The notes under the pieces were generated by a model that was not told the DNA's origin, made no database searches, and saw only the letters and a program-made list of their open reading frames with translations. The position numbers were made by a program, and so were the translations under genes. 64,000 nt of DNA from Hymenoscyphus infarciens (taxonomy: Eukaryota > Ascomycota > Leotiomycetes > Helotiales > Helotiaceae): the NCBI GenBank assembly GCA_001414345.1, contig LLCB01000256.1, positions 23,013-87,012 of the forward strand. Direction: 5' to 3'. Shown here in pieces: positions 50,476 to 62,496 of the stretch; within the stretch, counting starts at the first letter, position 1; each line of letters opens with the position of its first letter.

Positions 50476-53044
50476 AAGCCAGGGGGGGAGAGGCGGGTGG
50501 AGTGGGGTTCTCATTAATGTCCGATTTTCCTTTATATGTGGGAACTTGCTTTACGATCTACGGCTTAGAGTTAGGTTGTTACGGTTGCGGCTAAATTATA
50601 GTATTATCTAGATGCTACTATACTAGGAATGTCGGAATTATTCATTCGTTCTTATACTTACTTCCTACAAAGCTAAGCGCGAGTAGAAGAATAGATATCT
50701 GCTCTAATCTAACTATTTATTTGCTTAAGCTTAGATTTAATTTAAGAAAATTATAAAACTAGAATTCTTCTAAGACTTCTATTCTCTAAGAATAATTAAA
50801 CTATAATAAAGTAGTAAAAGTTACTTAATATATATACTCTATCTAAGATATAGTTAAAGATAATATAAATAAAGTTTATTAAAGAATATAAAAGAGTATA
50901 AACTAATACTTAAGAGCTATTAACTAGAATATTAGTAATAGAGTCTACTTATTAACTAGGAACTTTTAAATAAACTATCTAAGCTAAAAGCTAGCTAAAT
51001 AGTAAATAAGACGTTTTAAAATACTAGAATATATAGAATACTTTTATAGATTAAAGCTTCTAAAAAGATTATTAATTTATAATATTTTTATAATAGATAT
51101 ACTATTTAAAGATCTAAATATCTCTCTAGAGCTACTTTCTAAGATTATTTAGAAAGTATAAGAATAAAAAGTTTAGAAGATTTCTAGTAGTAGACTTTTG
51201 AAAAAATAACTATAATACTACCTAGATAAGTAAGATAGATTAGCTATAACTTTGACTTTATCTAGTATATAATTAATAATTCTTAAGATTTATTATATAT
51301 TAGTATATATTTAAGAGTAATATCTACTTAGATTAGTATACGTGGAAGCACGTGAGAGCACGTGACCTTCTCGCTTAAGAACTACTTAAGTAAGCATCGT
51401 AGCTAGCTTTACTTAGTATATACGAACGATAATATAACTCTTTTTATATTACTTTTATAATCATAAGTTATACTAATATTATATATACTTTTTATTTTTA
51501 TTTTTTATAATTACTCTAGTAGATATATAAACGTACTTATTTATAGAGTTTTATCTAAAAGTAGCTTATATACTTCTTAGAGTGCTTATTACTTAGCTTA
51601 CTATATATATATCTACGTATCTAGCTTTTTATTCTAGTAATAGCTTAGTATCTTCTTCTATTCTCTCTATTTTAATTTAATTTTAATATTTTAGTTATTC
51701 TTATAAATAACTAATTTAGTTTATTATAATAGCTCTTATAAGAGCTTAGTTAGCTCTCTCTTATATAGAACTAATAATAATTATCTCTAGTATACTATCT
51801 TATATTAAACTATTTTCTAATATATTCTTAATCTAAGTCTTCTAATTCTATCTTCTATTCTCTCTACTTTATAGTTCTATATCTCTTAAGAGGCATTTCT
51901 ACTACTTTATCTAAGCGCTACTAAACGTATATTAAATATCTACTTATAATAATTATAAATAGTAGAGAATCTATCTTCTAGTTATAAAGACCTCTCTATG
52001 TTTATACTTCTATTTATACTATTCTAGTCTCTTCTAATTACTCTATTACTATTATTAAGAGTTCTTTACCTCTTCTAGTAATTCTCTTAACTTAAATATA
52101 GTATATACTAACTATATAGAATAACTAATATAGATATTACTTCTAATCTTAGATTAGTATATAGCTTTTATCTTCTTAGAGTTATATATAATTCTATAGT
52201 ATATCTAGAGTAGAAGTTCTCTAGTATTAGTAAATAGTAATTAATACTTTTATTCTCTAAATAATAGTAAATACCTAGAATATCTCTTAAATTACTTAAA
52301 AAGTAACTACTCTATCTCTTAAATAGTATCTCTTAAAAATAGAGGTATTCTAGTTAGAAAAGAGAGATATTTAAGTTAGTTTATACTTTTTCTCTATTTA
52401 TTATTTTTCTTATACTAATATACTAAAAATTAATAAATATAGTAAATTAACCTACTTACGTACTATCTACTTATAAGTACGTAAACTAACTCTTAAAAGC
52501 TTTAGTTAAGTCTAATACTCTCGATTCTTTCGCTTATTACTTTAATTACTTACTAAGTAATTAACGATTTCTTAAAGCTTAGTCTTATATATATTAAAAG
52601 TTATAATCTTAAGATACTAGGTTTAATTTACTAAAAAATAGATAGTATAATATAATAAAAACAGTAAATAATAACTAACTTAAATATCTCTCTTTTCTAA
52701 CTAGAATACTCTTATTTTTAAGAGGTCTTATTTAAAAGATAGAATAGTTACTTTTTAATTAAATTAGAAGATAAAAGTGTTAATTACTATAGAGAAAAAG
52801 TATAAACTAACTTAAATATCTCTCTTTTCTAACTAGAATATCTTTATTTTTAAGAGGTATTATTTAAGAGATAGAGTAGTTACTTTTTAAGTAATTTAAG
52901 AGATATTCTAGGTATTTACGATTATTTAAGAGATAAAGGTATTAATTACTATTAAGTAAATCAGCTATATAAGTCTTTTTTATTAATATCAAGTATATTA
53001 CTATATATAATATAGCTTCTTTATAGTAGATTAAGAGGCCTAAG
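50476..53044. repeat. RIP-mutated AT-rich block with a foldback element
   Basis: After about 100 bp of normal sequence the composition turns TA-rich. A less mutated spot with three GCACGTG-like words lies at about 51345-51370. The foldback element 52235-52951 is listed separately. No coding motif found. Confidence 0.45.
52235..52951. mobile_element. Foldback element with 160-bp inverted arms
   Basis: Left arm 52235-52394 and right arm 52792-52951 are inverse complements over 160 bp with minor differences, starting TAGTAATTAATAC and ending GTATTAATTACTA. A partial third copy (about 52675-52790) has the same orientation as the right arm. The spacer is AT-rich and non-coding. No clear target-site duplication. 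Resembles a long-TIR MITE. Confidence 0.65.
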
Positions 53045-53365
53045 TATACTAATACGAAATATATACTACTATTAAAGAGATTTATAAGAGTGTATTTAGT
53101 ATAATAACGTATATAAATACTAGATACTAATATAGAAGAAAAAACTAAATTAGACTTTTTCTAACTATAGAAGAGTAAGTAGCTATATATAAGAGGTTTA
53201 GACGATATAAAAGAGATTTAGATAATATAAAAAGGTTTAAAAGCTATTTAAAAGCTAAATCTAAAACCTTTCTAAATTAGATAATATAAAATAATAACTA
53301 CTAAAACCTTATATATATAATATATAATAGATAAGCTTAGATATATAGAATAGTAGGCTATTATA
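53045..53365 (-). repeat. Solo LTR of the TAACGGCA family
   Basis: 321 bp align with the LTR 20527-20842 (e.g. TACGAAATATATACTACTAT, CTAACTATAGAAGAGTA, AATAATAACTACTAAAACC). No partner LTR or interior lies nearby, so it is a solo LTR. Strongly RIP-mutated. Confidence 0.65.
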
Positions 53366-53959
53366 TAAAAAAATCTAATAGTTATAATAAGAATTATTAC
53401 TACGTTACTTTTTTAACTTAAACTTAGCTCTATAAACAGTTCTAGAAAGAAGATAGAACTACTAGAGATTCGTAGAATATATCGCGTATAGATATTAAGT
53501 TTTTAAATTCTATATTATATATACTAAAAAACTTTATAACTAACTATTAGACTAACTAAGACTATACTATTAATACTCTTAGATAATCTTTAAAAATTAA
53601 TAGTAATCTTAGATATAATCTAATAGAGAAGTATTAAAAACTAGTACTTTAATAACCTTTTAGTAGAGAATTAAAAGAGAGTTAAGTATATTATAAAAAG
53701 CTTTATCTATTAGAGATATTAGTAAATCTATAATTTTAGCGCTATTATAGAAGAATCTATTCTAGATATCTCTTTTTAAAGCTTTCTATCTAATAATATA
53801 TAAGAAGATTACTATATTCTCTTTAATTAAAATATATATAGACTAAGACAGCGATATTACTAATAATATTTTAAGAGAGTCTATAATAATTATTAGATTA
53901 TATTAAGTAATCTAATTAATACTAAGTTTCTTAGAATAACTAGTAAAATATTAATTATT
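53366..53959. repeat. RIP-mutated AT-rich block
   Basis: No element or gene recognised between the solo LTR and the copia-like LTR at 53960. Confidence 0.4.
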
Positions 53960-54363
53960 TGTTAGTATTAGGTAATAATTACCTTACTTATTAATAGACT
54001 TTAGGTTTAAACCTTAGTCTATACTAGTTCTTTCTAGTGTTATCTAGAAGGTTCGGTTACGTTCTTAGTTATAGTTAAGCGAACACGTAATCCCTAGAAC
54101 CTTCTAGTAACCCCTTTGATTTATAAGCTATAGAAGCTTCTAGTATTTACTCTAGAAGTATATATAGCCCTCTTCTATCTTTTAGTTAGAAATTAAGTTA
54201 AAAAAGTTAAAATTCACTAAGTCTTTTATACTTATACTTTAACTCCTTTAGAAACGTGATTTAGCGATTACCTAACCTACTCTATGCTAATTCAACTTAC
54301 GTACTTCTAACCTACTCTATAGCCTACTCTATAGTCTACTCTATACGTTTATAACCTCTTATA
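53960..54363 (+). repeat. 5' LTR of the interrupted copia-like element
   Basis: 404 bp, the inverse complement of the LTRs at 24480 and 31650. It ends CCTCTTATA; a primer-binding-site candidate GGTTATAAGCCTAGAG follows at 54364. Confidence 0.82.
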
Positions 54364-54998
54364 GGTTATAAGCCTAGAGAGCTAACTTTAGGTCTCTAGA
54401 GCTGAACTCGTTTTATGTAATATTACGTAACATTACTAACTTCTAGTCTAAATACTATTATATTTAGTAGTATACTCTACTCTCTCTACTCCTCTCTAAT
54501 AGTAAAGTCTTTAATAAGAGATCTATGTTCTACGTTCTTAAGATAAGAGCTCTAGTAAGAGTAAAGCTAGAAATATAAGTAAATATATATAAAAACTTAT
54601 ATATATACTACTTATACTTAGACCTATAGCTATATCTATATAATTATGTCATTCTATAATAGATAGTATAGCCTTCTTCTTAAACTAAGGAGCCTAGGCT
54701 TATAGCTACTTTTATATAGAGACTTATATATATAAAGAAGCTAGTAAAAAGTAGCTATCTCTTCTAGTAGACATTTAGATTATATAAGACTACTATTATC
54801 TATACTTATAAGAAGCTATTCTTGAAGAGGGTTAAGTATAGCTTAATTAGTATATAGGTTATCCTATTCTTATATAAGATAAGTTAGCCTAGTAAGAAAG
54901 AAAGATAGTATAGTTATTTATATTCGAAAAAGAATATAAAGCTTACTATTCTTCTCTAACTAAAAAAGCTAATAAGTACTTAAAAGAGTACGTTTTAA

Positions 54999-55033
<35 letters not shown>

Positions 55034-55053
55034 TTTAAAAAAGAGTTTTAAAT

Positions 55054-55364
55054 ATGTCTTCTACTTCGTTTAAAAGAGAGAAGCTAATTAGCTGCTCTAA
55101 TTATATAGAGTGGCTTATAAAAGCTAAGCTTTATCTAAAGATAAACGGTTTTATACTCTATATCTTAGATACTATTAAAGAACCTAGGAAGTCTTTATAC
55201 TATAATAAGATAAAAGAAGACAAATATAAAGCTAAATTAGATAAATTAGTAGTTAGATATAAGGATAAACTCGATAATTATAAAGCTAAAAGTAATAAAG
55301 CTCTAGTTACTTTAGAATCTATTATATCTTCTAATAATATAAAGAGATATATAGATATCGATTC
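55054..55364 (+). pseudogene. Copia-like gag, N-terminal part (cut by insertion)
   Basis: ATG at 55054 opens MSSTSFKREKL, then S-N-Y-I-E-W, the usual start of copia gag proteins (UBN2/DUF4219 type), and a Lys-rich helical stretch. The frame is intact to 55364, where the inserted sequence starts; the apparent C-terminus after residue 103 belongs to the insertion. The frame resumes at 62502. Confidence 0.78.
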
Positions 55365-56614
55365 TAGAGGCGGATTAATAGTTTTTAGGTATAGGACCGT
55401 GGTCTGAAACCTAGCGTTACCAAGCCCGCTAGGCCTAATTGGTAAATCACGTGCTTACCCTATCAAAAAAAGTATAGATAACCTCAGTATTAGGTACACT
55501 TTTAACCGCGGCCACGGTCGTAAACCGTCTGTTTTTCGTCTTCGAATAGCTTTAAATCAATTAATATACCTTCTATATTCACCTTCGCGAATAGTAAGGT
55601 TATATAAAGCTAGGAATAGGCTAAATTATACTCTTAGAGTATCTAGTAAGTTTCTCTTTTACTCTATAATATTTACTTTCCCCTACTACTCCTAGAGCTC
55701 TTAGAAGCTTTCTAAAAGCTCTAAAGTACTCTAATAACATATACTAATTACTTTTTAATATATAGTATTCGATTATAAGCCTAGTACGCCTATTAGAATA
55801 GAAAGCGTTCTATAAATAGCCTCCTCGCTACTAACGACCTAGATCTCGCTAAACGCTTATAGTATATACTCTAGACGATCCTATAAGCTTTATATATTTA
55901 GGAAATATTCTAATATATATATATAGTTATATAATATTTTAAATTAATACTAATAAGACCTAGAGAGCTAATAGAACGACTAAATACTATTTCTACCGCC
56001 GCGGCTACTACTTAATAGTCGATCCTATAAGTTGAAAGCCTCTTACTTTTAGAGGCTTTTACTTACTTTATTAGCTTATTATATATAATAATACGTAATT
56101 AAAGAAGGACGTCTTATAGTATAGTTGTAATTATAAGTAAGCTTTCTTAGAAGTATATTTAGTAAAGCGTAAGTTCCTTAGTAATATAAGTAAAGCCTCT
56201 TAATTTAAGAGCCTTTTTACTAATCCTCTATACCTTAGCCTACTACGCCTAATACTCCTAATCGCTTTATAGAAGATTATCGTAATATAATACTCCTCCT
56301 TCTCTAAGATTAATTCAGCTCTAACTTTCAAATTAAGATATTATTAAATATAAAGAAACAATCTAATACTCTTTTTACTACCTAGGATAATAGTCTTATT
56401 TAAGATCTAGATATATAATAAGGATCTAGGAAGTATAGAGGTATAGATATATATAATAGAGAGGTAGTACTTTAACACTTTTAATACTAGCGCTTTATAA
56501 TAATACCTAGAATACGCTTAATAGTCTCTTAATCTCAGAAGCTTTTTACTCTTATATATACTATATAAGTAATATAAAAAGTAATCTAATTTAATACTAA
56601 TTAAAGAGCTAATC

Positions 56615-58062
56615 TTTTATTAAATAGATAATACTAATATTAGATACTTTAAATAACTAAATATATATAAAAGTATTCTAGTTAATAGAGATATAACTAA
56701 ATAAGAGATTCTCTCTTAATTTAAGAGACTTTTATACTTATTTAATAGATACTATAATTATTATATACTTTAAATATATAGCTATAATATATATAAAAGT
56801 CTTCTAGTTAGTAGAGATATAACTAAATAAGAGATTCTCTCTTAATTTAAGAGACTTTTATATTTATTTAGTAGATAATACTAATACTAAAGACTTTAGA
56901 TAACTAAATATATCTATATAATATATATAAAAGTATACTAGTTAGTAGAGATATAACTAAATAAGAGATTCTCTCTTAATTTAAGAGACTTTTATACTTA
57001 TTTCATAGATAATATTAATACTAGATACTTTAGATAACTAAATATATCTATATAATATATATAAAAGTATACTAGCTAGTAGAGATTTAACTAAATAGGA
57101 GATTCTCTCTTAATTTAAGAGACTTTTATACTTATTTCATAGATAATTCTAATATTAGATACTCTAGCTAGTAGTATATATCTAGAGAATATATATAAAA
57201 GTATTCTAGCTAGTAGAGATATAAGTTAATATAAGATTATCTCTTAAATTAAGAGACTTTTATACTTATTTCGTAGAGAATACTAATATTAGATACTCTA
57301 GCTAGTAGTATATATATAAAGAATATATATAAAAGTATTCTAGTAAGTAGAGATATAAGTAAATAAAAGACTATATACTTATTTAGTTAATAATTCTTAT
57401 AGAATATAGCTAGAATACTTTTATATATATTATAGCTATATATTTAAAGTATATAATAATTATAGTATCTACTAAATAAGTATAAAAGTCTCTTTAAATT
57501 AAGAGAGAATCTCTTATTTAGTTATATCTCTACTAACTAGTATACTTTTATATATATTATATAGATATATTTAGTTATCTAAAGTCTCTAGTATTAGTAT
57601 TATCTACTAAATAAGTATAGAAGTCTCTTAAATTAAGAGAGAATCTCTTATTTAGTTATATCTCTATTAACTAGAATACTTTTATATATATTATAGCTAT
57701 ATATTTAAAGTATATAATAATTATAGTATCTACTAAATAAGTATAAAAGTCTCTTAAATTAAAAGAGAATCTCTTATTTAGTTATATCTCTACTAGCTAG
57801 AACACTTTAATATATATTATCTAGATATATACTACTAGCTAGAGTATCTAATATTAGAATTATCTATAAAATAAGTATAAAAGTCTCTTAAATTAAGAGA
57901 GAATCTCCTATTTAGTTAAATCTCTACTAGCTAGTATACTTTTATATATATTATATAGATATATTTAGTTATTTAAAGTATCTAGTATTAATATTATCTA
58001 TAAAATAAGTATAAAAGTCTCTTAAATTAAAAGAGAATCTCCTATTTACTTATATCTTTACT
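56615..58062. repeat. Head-to-head minisatellite, about 130-bp unit
   Basis: The left arm (56615 to about 57400) holds five to six units, with starts near 56671, 56797, 56931, 57064, 57199 and 57333 (spacing 126-135). Each has CTAGTWAGTAGAGATATAAC, then AGATTCTCTCTTAATTTAAG, then TTTTATACTTATTT. From about 57400 to 58062 about five units follow in inverse orientation. Order of unit variants is not mirror-symmetric, so this is not one simple palindrome. Each unit also holds the small palindrome CTCTTAATTTAAGAG. Confidence 0.82.
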
Positions 58063-60179
58063 TTACTATCGTTATAAAATAATCCTTACTATTATTTATA
58101 AGTAATATATAGTATTTATATTAAAACCTCTTAATCTTAGAGGTAAATAAGCGAGTTTTAAGTTAAGTTCTTAAATAATCATCTATCTTAATTATCTATA
58201 TACTAGTACTTTTACTTATAATTTAGATATACTCTACTATATATAAAGCATATCTTTATTTATAATTAAAGAGGCTTTATAAAGTCCTCTCTTAAGTTTA
58301 CTAAATCGTCGTTCTACTCTAGTAAATAGTATATAATCGTTAAGTTATTAAACTTAAGAGACTAGCTACCCTAGTTATATATTCTAAGGATATTCTACTC
58401 TAATACACTTATAAGATATCTTACTTCTCCTTAGCGAAAGGTATATATACTATAGACACCGAGGTCTATCTCTCTAATCTTAATAAGGTTCTTATAAAAA
58501 GCCTTAAGAAAGGTATCCTAGGCCTAAGTAAAGTAAGTTAGTAATTAAAGCTTCTCAAAGTAAGAGGGAATATAAGAAGTATATATAATTAGCCTATTCT
58601 CTTTAATAAGTATATCGTAGGTAGTATACTAGCGAAAGAGATACTCTTTAGTAATCTAGGAGTAATAGATCCACTTTAAAAGGGCTCTTATAGGGCATAT
58701 ATAAGGCTTCTCTTTGTTATAATATAGGTAGAAAGGTTAGACCTCTTTTTAATAAATTAGTAAGAGAGAGAGAAAGAGAGAGAGAGAGTATAATACTTAC
58801 TTTTAAATTAGTACGTTTTATAGAACCTTAAAGTCAGCCTAATCTCTCTACTATTATTATCTCCTATCTACTTAATATAATAATATTTAATATTAAAGAC
58901 TTCGTTGATATAAAGTAGATATAAAAAGGTAAGAAGATATATAGCTTATATTATATAGTATTACTCCCCTCTAGCCTATCGAGACTTCTCTTTAACGTTA
59001 CTCTAATTACTATTAAAGTCTTTTAATTCCTAAAAGGTATTAACGCTATAAAGAAGCTTTAATTTATCCTCGGTAAGCTAGCGTACACTTATTAAGACCT
59101 CTCCTACTCGTATCTAAATATAAGTAAATTAGCCTTTTACTTTTAGAAGGAAATTAATACTTTAGCAGCCTAAGGTATATAGTAGAATAAAATTAATTAT
59201 TAGTATATAAGAGAGTAAAAGAAGAGTTAATATACCTTTTTCTTAAGTAAAGAGGTTATATATATACTTATATCCTTTAATACTAAAAGATTACTATTAA
59301 ATAGACCTTATATCGTCTTCTACTACTCCTAGGTTCTCTAATTATACTATTAATAGAAACCCTAGAAGGCGGCCGCTCTTATCTTTTAAGCTTTTAAGTA
59401 AGAGTCCCTCTTAATACTATCCTTCCCTTTATAATACTTAGTAATCTAAGAGATTACGAAGTTAGGTATATACTTAGTAAATCGTTTAAGTACTTAAACT
59501 TTACCTATTAAAATAATATAAGAGAGAAAGCTCTTCTAAAAGCTTATATATTACCTTCGAGTACTAGTAGTAAGAGTAGCTTTTAAAAGCTTCTTAACGT
59601 CTTCTCGTAAAAGTTCAAGGTTAAATTCCTTCTTAGTCTTAAGAGTAATATCCCTAGAAAAGGCGTTATATACTCTATTAAGAGTATTATAAGCTTTAAG
59701 TATATCCTTATTAATATCTATAATATCTAAGAACTCCTCTCTAAGCTTTTAAGCTAACTTCTAACGTTTAAGATAATCTATAGTAAAAGAGAATAAATAA
59801 TAGTATAATAATTAAGAGAATAATCAAGAGAATAATTAAGAGAATAATTAAGAGAATAATCTAAGGAATAATTAATAGAATACTCTTAATTAATTAAAAT
59901 ACCTTAGAAGCTTAAATAAGAAAGAATATACTCTACTAATATTTACCCTCTACTACGTATACTAATACTCTATATACTAGCCTTCTTATATACTAAAGCC
60001 TCTTAAATTCAAAAGCCTAGAAGACTAATCTAGACAATTATACCTAAACCTATACCTTTACTTTCCTACTCTATTTAATCATCTTTTATATTATTATAAT
60101 CTTTTATCCTCTCTTAATATACCTCTAAAAAAGCCTAGAGTAAAGAAGGAGAAAGAGAGTACTTAATTAGCTTAAGAGC

Positions 60180-60960
60180 TTATATACTCGTCCCCTGCCC
60201 TCGAGTCCTCTAATTCACTTAGTACTACGTATTTAGCTCGAACCGATCTAGACTCTAATAATCATTACCTTCGTAAGCGATTTATACTCTTTAAAGCTAC
60301 TAGACGATTTACTAAGTAAGATTTTAAAACACCTACTAAATTTGCTCTTAAAAGGCAAGAGAAAGACCTTCTTTTATAAGAATATAAGAAATAAGCAGCG
60401 GCTAATCTTCTTCTCCACCTCTACTTCTATACCCCTTCTTTAAAGCAAGCTCCTCCTAGCTCTAGAGCGTCTAGCGAACACCACGTATACTACTACTACC
60501 TTTATAAGTATAAACACCAAAGTACTTATAATCACCTCTTTTAAGTAAGCTCTAATTCAAAGAATTTAAAGCTTTTAGCTTTAAAAAGAGCTGAGTATAA
60601 GGCTAGGATTAATACTCCTAGTATACTAATTTCCTAGCTAACGTTTAAGGCCTAGCTAAAAGCCTCTAAAATTTAGAAGAGAAAGGGAAAGAGAAAGAGA
60701 GAGACGATAGTAGATATCCCCGAGCTCGGCCTTATAGGTATTACTACTAATAAAGTAAAGGTAGATATAGCTATAGAGTATAAGAATATTAAGTATATCT
60801 TTTAAGATTAGGAGTATAGAAGTACTTCGATTAAGGTAAGAGGTATACCTCTCCCTTTAAAGTACTAGAAGAGCGTGCTTAGTATAGTACGAAAGAAGGT
60901 AGCGACCTTATAACGTTATAAGATAAGCTAGCATAGTATAAGTAAAGCTTCTTAAATTAA
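60180..60960 (+). pseudogene. Degraded open frame in the 7.1-kb insertion, unknown family
   Basis: A plus frame stays open for long stretches, with the interrupting stops mostly TAA/TAG in places that suit RIP of Gln/Trp codons. It is Lys/Arg-rich, with a Tyr/His cluster (H-H-V-Y-Y-Y-Y-L, about 60480-60520) that could be a RIP-altered Cys/His zinc finger, and a later basic run K-R-K-G-K-R-K-R. RIP is mild here. I recognise no family. Another broken plus frame lies upstream (about 58980-59390). Confidence 0.35.
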
Positions 60961-62496
60961 GAAGTAATTACTAATATATTAATAGCTTTATTTCTTTACC
61001 TAAGATTATATATATAAGAGAGATTAGAAGCTCTTTTAGTAACGCTTTAGAGATAAGAATAGAAAGAAAGTAGGTATAAAAGGTATATATAATAATATTA
61101 AATTAGCTTACTAGTAAAAGAACGAGATATCTTTAAATTTAGCTCAGAATAATTCTTAATTTAAAACTAAATATATATACTCTAAGAATAGAAGTATATA
61201 TATATATATAAAGGATTAACCGATTACCTAGAGATATTAGAGATAGAATAATTATATAAGTGCCTAAGATATATATAGTAATCTAATAAAAGAAAAAGAA
61301 GATTAATTATATATAAATACCTCTAAAAGTATAAGATAATCTTTAAATATAATAAATATATCATAAGAAAAGCGAGAAAAGTATAGCCTAGTTAATTCTA
61401 ATAAGTCTCTTAATTTAAGAGACTCTTACTAAGTTCACCTACGCCTTATATATAAGTATATCTAATTATAAGTTTTAAAGCCCTAGGAGTAAAATAAGTA
61501 TAATAGGCTCTTTTTTAGTACTTTTAGTATATATAGAAGCACTTTTAGAGTATAAATAAAAGAGGTAGCCGAGGAGGCTACGTAGGTTAGTTAATAGTTT
61601 AGACCTAGGCGTCTTATAAAAGTAGACTATTAACTATCTACCTTAGGAGCGCTTCGTATACGTTATATAGTAAAAATACTATAGAAGCCTATACTAATAG
61701 GAAGAGAGCTTCTAACCTACTAGTTAACAGTTTAGAAAGCAGCGTTTTAGTAGAATAGAATAGATGTTTTAGACATAGTAGGTTTAGCGAGACAGGACCC
61801 TCTTAAACTAAGAGGTATTAATACTTAAAAAGTTAAGTATAACATAGAAGGCCCTTTTACTTTATACTTAGTAGATAAATTAATTAGTATCTAATTAATC
61901 TATTTAATTAATTATAGCTCTTTTAATTCACTTTTATATATATAACTTAAGTGTTTTTATTATACTAGTATTCTTAGTTTTAGTACTACTAAAAGTCTAC
62001 TAAAGTTATAATTTTTAATAATTTATTACTTAATACTACTACGTCTATTTACTATACTTTTTTTATTAAAATACTCTTTAAAACTTAAATAATTAATATA
62101 TCTATTTATCTTTTAATTTAAAGCTCTTTTAGAAGAGTAGTGTTAATAGAGAGCTATCGCCGACCTAGAGATATTAGTAGTTAGAGTATATAAGTAGCTT
62201 CTTATAGATTATATTTATATATATTATTTTAGATTACGATAGCGCTACTAAAAAGAGTCTAATTTAGATGATTTTAAGTATATTAGATACGTAATTACTC
62301 GCTCTTTAGATATATATAGATTAGTATATAGTAGGGTAGTATTATTTTAATAGATTATATATAAAAGAGAGTATATATAAATAGGTGGTTTTAGAGTAGG
62401 GTTAGAGCTAAGACTTAGCGCTCTTAGTATAGAGCTAGAGCTAAATCGAGACTAGAGCCGAATCGCAAAACTATTAACCGCGCTCTCTTATAGCCT

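Larger units (their letters stand above)
55365..62496. mobile_element. 7.1-kb insertion of unknown type in copia-like gag
   Basis: The minus-strand copia copy runs uninterrupted at this site (30653-30657), which defines both junctions. GATTC (55360-55364) and AATTC (62497-62501) flank it: a 5-bp duplication with one G-to-A change. The ends carry a rough inverted repeat (AGAGGCGGATTAATAGTTTT on the left; inverse of 62467-62486 on the right). The first base pairs TA and last TA could be RIP-altered TG and CA, but no LTR pair was found. Inside: GC-richer ends with small inverted repeats (GACCGTGG/CCACGGTC, 55390-55530), a head-to-head minisatellite, dispersed palindromes and a degraded frame at 60180-60960. 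No RT, integrase or known transposase motif was read. Confidence 0.7.

Noticed and set aside
56615..58062. CRISPR-like array
   Set aside because: Units are about 130 bp, repeated over their whole length without unique spacers, in both orientations, in a eukaryotic genome.
55365..62496. The 7.1-kb insertion as a full LTR retrotransposon
   Set aside because: The 5-bp duplication and TA...TA ends would fit, but no direct terminal repeats and no pol motifs were found, so I left the class open.
55365..62496. The insertion as a Starship-type giant element
   Set aside because: No tyrosine-recombinase (DUF3435) motif could be read and it is short for that class.
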